Below, piece by piece: positions 51,812 through 61,448 of a stretch of DNA of 64,000 nucleotides; the stretch's first letter is position 1; every line of letters begins with the position of its first letter. The stretch is from contig NC_065535.1 in the NCBI RefSeq assembly GCF_932294415.1, forward strand, positions 26,630,782 to 26,694,781. The letters are read 5' to 3'. The notes under the pieces were generated by a model. That model was not told the DNA's origin and searched no databases. It was given only the letters and a program-made list of their open reading frames with translations. The position numbers were made by a program, and so were the translations under genes. The DNA is from Quercus robur (Eukaryota > Streptophyta > Magnoliopsida > Fagales > Fagaceae).

Positions 51812-51930
51812 ATGTTAGCCAAACACCCACACAATTTTAGGTATACCAAGTTAGGCTTACACCATTCTCAACTCCATTTTTTTATATTTTATAAAAATTT
51901 CCAAAACCTCATCTTTGGTTCTTAATAAAC
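51812..51930 (-). pseudogene. Copia integrase fragment between the two nested elements
   Basis: The minus strand reads LLRTKDEVLEIFIKYKK and, after a frame break, CKPNLVYLKLCGCLANI. The first part is the integrase-core stretch that follows FTWLCL at 62474 in the right-hand piece; the second is the integrase C-terminal motif. Some 150 residues normally lie between them, so the core had already been deleted. Confidence 0.72.
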
Positions 51931-52536
51931 TGTACGGCACCGAGCTCCCAAAGCCCATACAAGCCTTGGGCCCAGACCCATCTAGGCCCCGGGCCCAAGC
52001 CCGTACCAGCCTCGGGCGCAGGCCCAGCAGATAGTTCCCGTTACCTTATGCCTTTCTTAAAACTGCCTTAGGGCCAAAAACAAGTTTTGGTTATTAAGCT
52101 CCCGGGGTTGACCGGTTAACATTTCCCGGTAGAGCGCATGAGCCAATACCCGGGAAGGTCATGATATGCACGGGAACGTGAGTCGCCGAACACAATCGGT
52201 GAAAATGGAGCCAAGTTCCAAGATCATAAATGCTGCACCGCCCTCTCACCTAAAACAGCCACTTTAACCAGATGATACTGGACCTTCAATAGCACTAACG
52301 ATGAACATAATCATGGTCTCCCCACTAACCTTGGCTATAAATAGAGGAAAGATGGGAGAAGAAGGGGTTCAGAAAGATTGAGAGAAAAATAGTCAAGGAG
52401 AGAGCATTTTCAACTGAGTGTTGCTTTGAGTCTCTCTGCCGAGAACGACCCATTGTAGGAAATCCTTAAACCCACTACAAATAAATTGTGAGCCCAGGGG
52501 ATCTAAGGCCCAGTGTTCTTGTACTTGGTTCTTACA
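51931..52536 (+). repeat. 5' LTR, young Gypsy
   Basis: TGTACGGCACCGAGC to TTCTTACA. It carries the promoter; see the TATA box at 52336. Confidence 0.95.
52336..52343 (+). promoter_or_regulatory. TATA box in the 5' LTR, young Gypsy
   Basis: TATAAATA in the context TTGGCTATAAATAGAGG. Transcription would start about 30 bases further on and give a leader of roughly 230 bases before gag. The same box is in the 3' LTR at 62273-62280. Confidence 0.75.
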
Positions 52537-52538
52537 AT

Positions 52539-52556
52539 TGGCGCCCACCGTGGGGC
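52539..52556 (+). other. Primer-binding site, young Gypsy
   Basis: TGGCGCCCACCGTGGGGC two bases after the 5' LTR, where a tRNA 3' end would pair. I could not match the tRNA with certainty. Confidence 0.8.
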
Positions 52557-52599
52557 CATCCTACGAAGCTGTGGTTCGAGTGAGACTCAAGCAAAGAAG

Positions 52600-54693
52600 A
52601 TGTCTGAGGAGCATTCAAGAGGGCACGTTCCGAGCAATTCCGCAGGATCTTCTCGGGGATCGACGTGGAGGGAGAGAAGGCAGAAGCGGCTGGAGGATAG
52701 GGAGCATTCAAGAGGGGAGGAAAGGTCCGGATTGGGAGAAGGATCGGACCAAACGCACCGGACGATTTCAAACGTCTCGGCACATCGGCAACATGATGAT
52801 AGAGACCGGGAGCTAGAGCGGTTGCGCAGATTGGTAATGGACTTGGAGCTAGAAGCAAGGGGTCGGCGCCACGAAAGGAACCGCAACCCCCAACCCAGGA
52901 GGAACCGTGGTGAGGAAGGTTCCAACCGATCTGTTACACAACAACACCGAGACCGATCCCATTCTCAAGAATCACGTCGTCATTCCCGGGATATTCGGCG
53001 CAGACGGGACCGTTCCCGGTCGCATGGATATGATAACCAAGGGTCAGAGTCGCCAGAAGAGCGGCAGCAGCACAACGCCGCGATGGACGCCATGAGCAGG
53101 GCCTTGCGGATGGCGGCCCGGTCTCCATTCTCTGATGAGATTGAACGGGCACCCATGCCAAGTAGATTCACGCGTCCACCATTCAATTCCTATGAGGGGA
53201 GGACAGACCCCGTGGAGCATGTCAGTCACTACATCCACATGATGTCGTTGCATGCGCACAACGACGCATTGATGTGTAAGGTATTCCCCTCTAGTCTCGG
53301 CTCTACCGCACTGAGGTGGTTCAATGGGTTGCGGAAAGGCTCTATACACAGCTTCGCCGAGCTGATTCAGGAGTTCGGCAGCAGGTTCGTAACATGTAGC
53401 CGAGTGCAACAACCGGTCGATGCGTTGCTTTCCATGAAAATGAGGGTCGGGGAAACCCTTCGGAGTTATGCCAGCCGATACTGGGAACTCTACAATGAGA
53501 TTGGTGGGGGAAACGAGAAAATTGCGGCTAGCACCTTCAGGATGGGGCTCCCCGAGGATTCTGAACTGCGGGAGTCGTTGACAAGAAGACCCCCGGAGAA
53601 CATGAGGCAACTGATGAGACGCATAGAGGAATACAAACGCCTGGAGGATGACCGGCTGCAAAGCAGGGGGAAAGCCCCTTTTTCGGGGAGGTCTCGGCAA
53701 AGCATCTTGCCGCAGAAGCCGAAAAGGGATTTCAGAATGCAGGAACCAGAGATGCAGGTCGAAGGGGTTAATGTGCTGTTTAAAGAGCCCGCGCACAAGA
53801 TACTGGAAAGGATAAGGAACGAGCCATTCTTCAGATGGCCGAACAAAATAGGGGGCGACCCATCTCGGAGGAACCAAAGCCTATACTGCACTTATCACAG
53901 AGACAAGGGGCACACCACCGAGCAGTGTAGGGTATTGAAAGATCATCTCGGGCAGTTAGTGAAGGCAGGGCACCTGAAAGAGTTTGTAGCAGATTCCACT
54001 GACCGGGAGACCGAGCAGGGCGCACCACAGAGAAGGAATCCCCTTCCACCACCTCGGGGGGTAATCAACGTCATTCATGCCGCCCCAAGAGGGGTAGCAG
54101 CGGCGAGGATGGTGATGACAGTGGCTTGCGCGGAGGGAGAATCATCCAAGAAGCAAAAGAGAGTCGGAAGGCTAGACATCTCGTTCGGAGAAGATGATTT
54201 CGAAGGAACCATCCAACCACACGACGACGCTTTGGTGGTGACCGCCCGGATAGGCGGATTCCTGGTGAAGAGGGTGATGATTGATCAGGGTAGCGGGGCT
54301 GACGTCATGTACCCGGACCTCTTCGAAGGGCTCGGGTTAAAAACCCAGGATTTGGCAAAATATAACACGCCATTGGTCTCGTTTGACGGGAGAATTGTGA
54401 TTCCCGAGGGGCAAATCTCACTCCCAGTAGACATGGAGGGCAAGGAAGTCGTAGTTACGTTCATAGTAGTCCGATCGTTCGCACCTTACACCGCAATCCT
54501 GGGGAGGCCGTGGATTCACGCCATGGGGGCTGTTCCGTCCACCCTTCACGTGAAAGTAAAATTTCCTACTGAGTACGGAATTGTAGAGGTAAGGGGGAAT
54601 CAGCAGGTGGCGAAGCAATGCCTCGTAGCCGCGGTACAGTGGGAAAAAGAACAGCTCGGCCAAGCTGAGCACGCCGAGAAAGAGACTGCATAG
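52600..54693 (+). CDS. gag-protease polyprotein, young Gypsy
   Basis: 697 residues from the ATG (MSEEHSRGHV), which is conserved in the old copy; the frame is open for 29 codons upstream, inside the LTR and primer-binding site. An Arg/Ser-rich segment occupies about residues 117-142. The retrotransposon gag core is about 236-316 (LRWFNGL to YWELYNEI). The zinc knuckle at 430-443 reads C-x2-H-x4-H-x4-C (CTYHRDKGHTTEQC), with His at the usual second Cys. The aspartic protease has IDQGSGAD with catalytic Asp562. Gag forms the particle and packages RNA; the protease cuts the polyprotein. The frame ends in TAG at 54691-54693 and continues open beyond it, in the same frame, into pol. Confidence 0.93.
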   Translation: MSEEHSRGHVPSNSAGSSRGSTWRERRQKRLEDREHSRGEERSGLGEGSDQTHRTISNVSAHRQHDDRDRELERLRRLVMDLELEARGRRHERNRNPQPRRNRGEEGSNRSVTQQHRDRSHSQESRRHSRDIRRRRDRSRSHGYDNQGSESPEERQQHNAAMDAMSRALRMAARSPFSDEIERAPMPSRFTRPPFNSYEGRTDPVEHVSHYIHMMSLHAHNDALMCKVFPSSLGSTALRWFNGLRKGSIHSFAELIQEFGSRFVTCSRVQQPVDALLSMKMRVGETLRSYASRYWELYNEIGGGNEKIAASTFRMGLPEDSELRESLTRRPPENMRQLMRRIEEYKRLEDDRLQSRGKAPFSGRSRQSILPQKPKRDFRMQEPEMQVEGVNVLFKEPAHKILERIRNEPFFRWPNKIGGDPSRRNQSLYCTYHRDKGHTTEQCRVLKDHLGQLVKAGHLKEFVADSTDRETEQGAPQRRNPLPPPRGVINVIHAAPRGVAAARMVMTVACAEGESSKKQKRVGRLDISFGEDDFEGTIQPHDDALVVTARIGGFLVKRVMIDQGSGADVMYPDLFEGLGLKTQDLAKYNTPLVSFDGRIVIPEGQISLPVDMEGKEVVVTFIVVRSFAPYTAILGRPWIHAMGAVPSTLHVKVKFPTEYGIVEVRGNQQVAKQCLVAAVQWEKEQLGQAEHAEKETA

Positions 54694-54699
54694 CAATTA
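54691..54699 (+). promoter_or_regulatory. Candidate stop-readthrough signal TAG-CAATTA
   Basis: The TAG between gag-pro and pol is followed by CAATTA, which fits the CARYYA context of the tobamovirus-type leaky stop, the one also reported for the soybean SIRE1 retrotransposon. Pol is in the same frame directly downstream with no start codon needed. The old copy has the same nine bases at 25079-25087. A TTACAG that could act as a splice acceptor overlaps the site, so splicing is an alternative. Confidence 0.7.
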
Positions 54700-57600
54700 C
54701 AGATACCCCAGGAAAAGGGGGCAGACGTTGCCGAGGAAGTGCTGAAGGTAAGAATTCTCCCAGATAGTGACAAATACTTCCAGATAGGTACAAGCATGAA
54801 TGACCGGGAAAGGGTAGAGATGTTGTTGTTCCTGTTGCAGAACATGGATGTCTTCGCGTGGAACCCGTATGAAGTGCCCGGCGTAGACCCCGAGTTCATT
54901 GTTCACAAACTCAATGTGGACCCATCATTTCCTCCGAAAAAGCAGAAGCCGAGGAGAGCATCAAAGGAGCACGTCGATGCAGTAAACCTGGAGGTCCAGC
55001 GACTGAAGGAAGCCGGGGCCATAAAGGAAGTGTTCTTCCTGAGATGGCTAGCAAACACTGTCGTAGTAAAGAAGAAGAGTGGCAAATGGAGAGTTTGCGT
55101 GGACTTCACCGATCTAAACAGAGCATGTCCTAAGGATCCGTTCCCGATGCCCAAGATTGATCAGTTGGTGGACGCCACGTACGGGCACCCGAGAATGAGT
55201 TTCCTGGACGCCTTCCAAGGCTACCACCAGATTGCCTTAGCACCCGAGGACCGAGAGAAGACAGCGTTTATATCCCCGAACGCAAACTATCACTATGAGG
55301 TCATGCCGTTTGGATTGAAGAATGCCGGGGCCACCTACCAGCGTATGATGACAAGGATGTTCCGGGAGAAAATTGGTTGCACGGTTGAAGTTTATATCGA
55401 CGACATGGTGGTAAAGAGCAGAAAAGAGTCGCTGCATACTGAAGACCTTCGGGGAGTATTCGAGATACTACGGCAACACAGGCTGCGCCTCAATGCCGAA
55501 AAGTGCACTTTCGGAGTAGGGGCTGGCAAGTTCCTGGGTTATCTGATCTCCACTCGAGGAATAGAGGCTAACCCCGACCAAATAGAGGCAATCAATCGCC
55601 TAGAACCACCGGGCAACCCTAAGGAGGTGCAGGTGCTCACCGGGATGTTGGCCGCCCTGAACCGGTTTATCTCCAAGTTTGCCGATCGCTGCCGGCCATT
55701 CTATCAGCTTCTGAAAAAGTGGAAGGGGTTTCAGTGGGACGAGAGCTGCGATGAAGCTTTTCGAGAACTAAAGGAGTATTTGGCAAAAGCGCCGAGGTTG
55801 ACGGCCCCGGAGCCCGGTGAGGATCTGTTTATGTACCTCGCAGTCACCAATCATGCCGTAAGTGCTGTATTACTAAGGGACCGGGGAGTGCAAATACCGG
55901 TGTATTACGTAAGCAAGACCTTGGTCGATGCCGAGACAAGGTACCTGCCTCTTGAAAAGTTGGTTCTGGCCTTGGTACACGCCACGAGGAAGTTACCACA
56001 CTACTTCCAGGCACACACAGTGTACGTACTCACCGAGTATCCATTACAATCACTGTTGAAGAGGTCCGATTTCACAGGGCGAATCGCTAAATGGGGGACT
56101 CGACTGGGATCGTTTGACATAAGGTACCGACCTAGAAGCTCGGTGAAAGGGCAGATTCTCGCTGATTTCATCGCGGAATTCACACCTAAGAATGAAGGCC
56201 AGGTAATCTGTAGTGCGGAGATCCGCCCGTGGAGATTATTTGTGGACGGCGCATCAAACGCTATGGGAGCCGGGGCTGGTATTGTCATAATCACCCCTGA
56301 GGGTATGCGACTGGAACATTCCTTCAGATTGGGGTTCAAAGCCTCAAACAACGAAGCCGAATATGAGGCCCTATTGGCCGGACTAAGGGCAGTATTGCAT
56401 CTGGGCGCCAGGGACGTAGAAATCTACTCAGACTCTCGGCTGGTTGTTTATCAGATTACCGGGGACTTCGAGGCTCGGGATCCTCGAATGAAAGCTTATT
56501 TAAGTACGGCAAAGCAGATTATCGGTCAGTTTGGAACGGTGAAGATATCCCAGGTGGCCCGGTCGCAGAACAAGCACGCTGACTCTCTTGCCACGTTAGC
56601 CTCATCGGCTACCGATGACACCCCGAGGCTTATCACGATTGAACTTGTAAGGGAACCAAGCATCTGTGTGGAGACTGCCCTCGACCGGGCCGGAGTAGAG
56701 GTTGCGCAGGTGGCGGTTGCCGGACCATGCTGGATGAACCCGATCATAGACTTTCTTTCCGAAGATAAAGTTCCAGAGGATGAGGCCGAGGCCAATAAGA
56801 TTCGACGAATGGCTCCCAGGTACTGGTTGTCTTCGGACCGAAAGTTGTACAGAAGGTCCTTCGCGGGCCCTTACCTCTTGTGCCTGCATCCTGAAAAAGT
56901 TAAGGAGCTTCTAGCCGAGCTGCATGGAGGAGTATGCGGCGGGCATGCCGGGGGACGATCTTTAGCACACAGAGCAATGACGCAGGGGTTTTGGTGGCCA
57001 CAGATGCAGAAGGACGCCGCCGAATACGTTCGGAGTTGCGAACAATGTCAAAGACACGCCCCAATGATACATCAGCCTGCCGGACATCTAAATCCTGTCA
57101 GCAGCCCGTGGCCATTTGCACAATGGGGGCTTGACATCCTCGGGCCATTCCCCCGAGCAACGGGGAACCGCCGTTTTGTACTGGTGGCCGTAGATTACTT
57201 CACCAAGTGGGCTGAAGCTGAAGCCTTGGCCAATATCCGGGATACCGACGTGAAAAAGTTTGTGTGGAAAAACATAGTTACAAGGTTTGGAGTGCCGAAT
57301 TCACTAGTGACAGACAACGGGCTACAGTTCGACAACAACGCTTTTCGGACCTTTTGCAGCGAGCTCGGCATCAAGAACAAGTATTCAACCCCGGCATACC
57401 CCCAGAGCAACGGCCAAGCTGAAGCAGTAAACAAGACTATTTTGAACGGGCTCAAGAGAAGGTTGGATGGAGCGAAAGGAAGGTGGGCAGAAGAGCTACC
57501 CAGTGTCTTGTGGGCCTACCGCACGACCCCCAGGAGATCCACGGGAGAAACCCCATTTTCTCTGGCATACAGAGCAGAAGCAGTGATACCGTCCGAGGTG

Positions 57601-57969
57601 AGCTTATGCAGTGCGCGGGTCGTCGGGTTTGACCCTGTACAAAACGCCGACCTTATGATGAAGCAGTTGGATTGGCTAGAAGAATGCAGGGAGGCTGCGA
57701 CCGTACGTCTTGCCGAGTATCAGCAGAAGCTAGCGCAGAGGTACAACCGAAATGTAAGGACCAGGGAATTTAGTGCCGGGGAATTGGTGTTAAGAAGGGT
57801 AGTAGGGAACATGCGGGACGTGGCTGCAGGGAAGCTTGCTCAGAGTTGGGAGGGACCATACAGAGTCACAACCGTCGCAGGGGCAGGGGCTTACTACTTG
57901 GAAGACCTGGACGAGAGGCCCCTCCCCCGACCATGGAACGCCAACAACCTGAAGAAGTTCTACGCGTAA
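54694..57969 (+). CDS. pol: reverse transcriptase, RNase H, aRNH, integrase, young Gypsy
   Basis: 1091 codons in frame with gag after the TAG. Numbering below starts at the GTG at 54739, the 16th codon. RT covers about 60-270, with YIDD at 219-222. The Ty3-type RNase H/connection covers about 365-460. The archaeal-type RNase H (about 498-625) has a complete set: Asp503 (FVDGAS), Glu541 (NEAEYEAL), Asp565 (YSDS) and Asp615 (KHADS). The integrase has a zinc finger (His729, His736, Cys767, Cys770) and a DD35E core (Asp799, Asp859, Glu895), then a C-terminal domain ending in RPWNANNLKKFYA. All catalytic residues are present and no stop interrupts. There is no good ATG at its start, which fits synthesis as a gag-pro-pol fusion by readthrough. 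The dual RNase H is diagnostic of Tat-lineage elements. Confidence 0.95.
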   Translation, partial: QLQIPQEKGADVAEEVLKVRILPDSDKYFQIGTSMNDRERVEMLLFLLQNMDVFAWNPYEVPGVDPEFIVHKLNVDPSFPPKKQKPRRASKEHVDAVNLEVQRLKEAGAIKEVFFLRWLANTVVVKKKSGKWRVCVDFTDLNRACPKDPFPMPKIDQLVDATYGHPRMSFLDAFQGYHQIALAPEDREKTAFISPNANYHYEVMPFGLKNAGATYQRMMTRMFREKIGCTVEVYIDDMVVKSRKESLHTEDLRGVFEILRQHRLRLNAEKCTFGVGAGKFLGYLISTRGIEANPDQIEAINRLEPPGNPKEVQVLTGMLAALNRFISKFADRCRPFYQLLKKWKGFQWDESCDEAFRELKEYLAKAPRLTAPEPGEDLFMYLAVTNHAVSAVLLRDRGVQIPVYYVSKTLVDAETRYLPLEKLVLALVHATRKLPHYFQAHTVYVLTEYPLQSLLKRSDFTGRIAKWGTRLGSFDIRYRPRSSVKGQILADFIAEFTPKNEGQVICSAEIRPWRLFVDGASNAMGAGAGIVIITPEGMRLEHSFRLGFKASNNEAEYEALLAGLRAVLHLGARDVEIYSDSRLVVYQITGDFEARDPRMKAYLSTAKQIIGQFGTVKISQVARSQNKHADSLATLASSATDDTPRLITIELVREPSICVETALDRAGVEVAQVAVAGPCWMNPIIDFLSEDKVPEDEAEANKIRRMAPRYWLSSDRKLYRRSFAGPYLLCLHPEKVKELLAELHGGVCGGHAGGRSLAHRAMTQGFWWPQMQKDAAEYVRSCEQCQRHAPMIHQPAGHLNPVSSPWPFAQWGLDILGPFPRATGNRRFVLVAVDYFTKWAEAEALANIRDTDVKKFVWKNIVTRFGVPNSLVTDNGLQFDNNAFRTFCSELGIKNKYSTPAYPQSNGQAEAVNKTILNGLKRRLDGAKGRWAEELPSVLWAYRTTPRRSTGETPFSLAYRAEAVIPSEVSLCSARVVGFDPVQNADLMMKQLDWLEECREAATVRLAEYQQKLAQRYNRNVRTREFSAGELVLRRVVGNMRDVAAGKLAQSWEGPYRVTTVAGAGAYYLEDLDERPLPRPWNANNLKKFYA

Positions 57970-58086
57970 CCATCGATGTAAGCCGAAACTTGTATTCTAT
58001 GAAGATTAAGAGTATGACGAATTTTCTTTTGTCTTTGCTGTTTTTTCTACTAGTAGCCGCACACCAAGAAAATCGCCAGCAGAACC

Positions 58087-58790
58087 TAAGGACAGAAACC
58101 TGGCTCTCGGCTCAATCAATATCGCCGAGCAGGTGAAAACCTTACAAACAAAATCCTAAGGACAGAAACCTGGCTCTCGGCTCGATCAATATCGCCGAGC
58201 AGGTGAAAACCTTACAAACAAAACCCTAAGGACAGAAACCTGACCCTCGGCTCGATCAAAGTCGCCGAGCAGGTGAAAACCTTACAAACAACATCCTAAG
58301 GACAGAAACCTGGCTCTCGGCTCGATCAATATCGCCGAGCAGGTGAAAACCTTACAAACAAAACCCTAAGGACAGAAACCTGACTCTCGGCTCGATCAAA
58401 GTCGCCGAGCAGGTGAAAACCTTACAAACAACATCCTAAGGACAGAAACCTGGCTCTCGGCTCGATCAATATCGCCGAGCAGGTGAAAACCTTACAAACA
58501 AAACCCTAAGGACAGAAACCTGACTCTCGGCTCGATCAAAGTCGCCGAGCAGGTGAAAACCTTACAAACAAAAACCCTAAAGGCAAAAACCCGACTCTCG
58601 GCTCGATAAATATTGCCGAGCAAGGAAAACCTGATGAGTCAATCTTAAGGGTAGGAACCCGACCCTCGGCCCGGTCAAAATCACCGAGCATATGTGAACC
58701 CTGCAGTTAAAACTATGAGGGCAAAAACTCAATTCTCGGTTAAAACCAAAACCTGATAAAAACCTAACCCTTTTTACAAAAACTAAGTCC
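58087..58790 (+). repeat. Tandem array of 70-bp units, young Gypsy
   Basis: Seven nearly identical units start at 58087, 58157, 58227, 58297, 58367, 58437 and 58507 (TAAGGACAGAAACCTG...), followed by three decayed units near 58577, 58645 and 58714. From unit 2 on, units alternate between a GGCTCTCGG/CAATATCGCC type and a GACTCTCGG/CAAAGTCGCC type, so the true repeat is a 140-bp dimer. It lies between the converging 3' ends of pol and of the antisense gene. Confidence 0.95.
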
Positions 58791-58799
58791 AAATAGCGC

Positions 58800-59088
58800 T
58801 CTCAAAACTACTCACGGCTCCGCACAACAGGTTCTCGGGGGTGCATTCTATTAAGCGGCCATAGCACTAGTATAATTCAAGCAAAGCGCAAACGGATATA
58901 ACTTCATTCAACAAAATTGAAACAGGAAAAGAAAACGGACTTCCAATTAAAAGAGTAAAAGCAATTGTTCAGTCACCACAGCCCGGTGACATGGGCAAAT
59001 AAAACCAATAAATTAAAACAAAGGTTCAATCACCACATCCCGGTGACATAGGCAAATAAAAACGAAATAAAAATAAGCTAAAATAAAA
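58800..59088. other. Spacer between tandem array and antisense gene
   Basis: No gene. A phrase TCACCACAGCCCGGTGACAT occurs twice (about 58973 and 59031). One copy of it is present in the old element near 29420. Confidence 0.7.
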
Positions 59089-61373
59089 TCAACTAGGGGA
59101 TTGAGTCGGTGGTGGCACTTCCTGTTGGACGATCAAGGAGAAAGGCTGGGCCTCGTCAAGAAGCTCCTGCACGGTCGGTGTGCTTGTAGCCTCCAGTTCC
59201 TCGGGCTCAGCATGAGAGTCTATTTGCTCAACCAACTCCCTCATACTGGCCGTCTCCTCCTCATCTAGAGCAGCCGGGGCGTTCAGGACGGCAGGTATAG
59301 GACTCGGAAATGGAATCTGGCCGGGGTCTCTCAGCGGCGAGTCTTCAGGAACCCCCATTGCTTGAAGAGCAGCAAACCACCCGGCCTCGAAACCCATATG
59401 CCGAGCCCGAGCCACCACCGGCTCTGCGGAGTTCTCGGCGTCAGCGAAGCCCACGTCGTACCACTTCTGCTCTGCGGCCGCCAAGCCCGCCCTGAGATCA
59501 GCTATCTCCTCGGCATGAGAAGTGTTGAGACTGAGGGCTTGGGCCAGTTTAAGTTCCGTCTCATTTTGCCTGGCCAGGAGGTCAGTACACCTCTGTTCGG
59601 CAGATGCTCGGAACTTCTCCGCGGCAGCAGCCTTATTCTCGGCAGATTCAGCAATCTTGGCCTTTTCCTTAGCCGTTTTTACTGCTGCCTCCCGCGCCGC
59701 CTTCTCACGCTCATTTTCCTCGTCAAGCTCCCGTGCCCGGGCAGCCACAATGTGAGCTAGTTGAGCGGCCTAGCAAGCGTGAAGGTTAGAAAAGTGGCCA
59801 AAAGAAATTTACATGGAGCAAATAGACAAAAGAATTACCGCAATGGCGTGCCACTCTAACCGGCGCCCCACGGACTCCTCGGACCCATCCTCAAAGGCGT
59901 GCACGTCCTCGGGAAGTTGGAGAGCTCCGGCCAAGGTTTGGGCAATGCGGCCGCCCTCGCCCTTATCCCATATCCGAACAGAGGCCGTTGACGGCAATGG
60001 TTTGCCATCTAGAAGGAACTTTGGCTCCCACGCCGGAGCCACTTGGGAGGAGGACGCGCCCCCCGTGCCGGCTTCGGTCTGCGGCTCTCGGATGATAATC
60101 CCCCCTGTTGGTCGGGGAGGAGTCCGGGTAGCGGCGTCCCCCGGGGCCGTGGAATGTGGCTCGGCCACTTTCTGTTTTTTCCTGGCACGTCCGGACTGCG
60201 AGGTTGGAGGAGGTTGAGAAACTGGACCCCGACCCTGGGTAGGCGGGGGCTGGTTGGTCGGCCGGGCACCAGGCACGAACCTGTCTAGGGTCATTATTCG
60301 CCTTGCCACCATGCTTGCACCGGGCTGGATCGCTTCAGCTAGCAGGTTAGCCGCGTCTGCCACTTGCTGTTGATGCTCGGCGGGTGGATCCTCGGGATGG
60401 GTCTGCTCTTGGGCTTGGTCCGCTTGCTGTATAGCTTCGTGGGCTCTCTCTCTAAGGCGCCGGGATACTTGCTCCGCGGAATCGTCTCGAAGGGGAACTA
60501 GTTCGTCCGCGGCAGTGAACCGCCTACCAAATTCCCTCGCTTCCCCGGTTGTAAGCTTCGGCGGCAAGAAGTTCACGTACCGGACGTCTATGTACGAGAG
60601 CAGGGGGCTGTCAACTATCAACGCCTGCTTGAATGATTGCCAGGTAGAGTAAACCGGTTCCACGCCGAGGATCAGGTGTGAGGCCCGGAGTTGCCCGTCC
60701 CAGTGCACGTAGATCTCGGAACGAAGGACGAAGTTTAAGTCCTTGACGTGGACGGCTCTGAGGTCCTGAGTAAACACTTTGCCGTCTGCAGAAGAACAAA
60801 TAACACGTTAGCTTTTAACAATAAAAGATTTTCTTTTGCTCAAACAACTATAAGAAGGGGAAGGTACGAACCCACTTCACGCCGTGTGAGGGGGCAAGGG
60901 ATCTCCCCGGCAAACCAATTGCCGCGCACCCTGACAAACTCCCCGGCGGAGTTCCTGTTCGAATCGGGTAGGCACGATATCAGCCGTACCCGAGCATCCC
61001 TTGTCTTTATGTAGTAATTTGTGGATTTGCTACCACAAAGGCTGTACATTTGGTTAATATCATGGTGATCTAGTTGTAAGTTAAAGGTACGGTTCAACTG
61101 GCTGACACAACTAACTACCCGGTAAAAATTGAGGGGAAGCTGGTCGGGGCACAGCCCATAGTAGGTAAGTGTGCTTATCAGGAGGGGATCTACCGGGAAC
61201 CTAACCCCACCTTCTAAGATGGACATCAAAGGAAAGAAGGCCGTACCATGCCCTCGGTGGAGTTCCATATCACTCTCATGGCAGTAAGCCACGTCCACGT
61301 CACTGGGGATGCTAAATTTACTCCTAAAGTTGGCCAAAGCAGCCGGGGTATCTAGAAGGTAAGAATAACACAT
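59089..61373 (-). CDS. Antisense gene of the Gypsy/Tat element, three coding exons
   Basis: Exons are 61373-60872, 60785-59839 and 59769-59089. Introns of 86 and 69 bp have GT-AG ends (TGG|GTTCGT with CTGCAG|AC; GCG|GTAATT with GCTAG|GCC). The joined frame is open for 709 residues. Exon 1 encodes a globular domain (RGHGTAFFPLMSILEGGVRF, YYGLCPDQLPLNF) resembling the plant 'putative gypsy type transposon' family PF04195. Exon 2 is basic, Pro- and Gln-rich with an R-K-K-Q-K motif (ARKKQKVAEP) that could be a nuclear signal. Exon 3 starts with an Ala/Glu/Lys-rich coiled coil (about 70 residues). It corresponds to the antisense aORFs known in Tat elements; its function is unknown. The old copy keeps the layout. 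It has its own TATA box and a leader exon. Confidence 0.85.
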
Positions 61374-61448
61374 CTACAAAGCCTAAAACTACAAGAATAA
61401 AATCAAAGAAACAAAGCTGAAGGAACAGGAAGGGAAAAAGAGACTTAC

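Noticed and set aside
53044..53877. 277-codon open frame on the minus strand inside gag
   Set aside because: It lies entirely opposite the intact gag-protease frame. GC-rich coding DNA leaves long antisense frames, and no domain is recognisable.
58087..58790. Regularly spaced repeats as a CRISPR array
   Set aside because: The spacers are themselves repeated, so it is a simple tandem array; the genome is a plant's and the array lies inside a retrotransposon.
59310..60288. Several plus-strand open frames of 60-134 codons
   Set aside because: They are opposite the antisense gene, whose splice-joined frame explains the coding signal.
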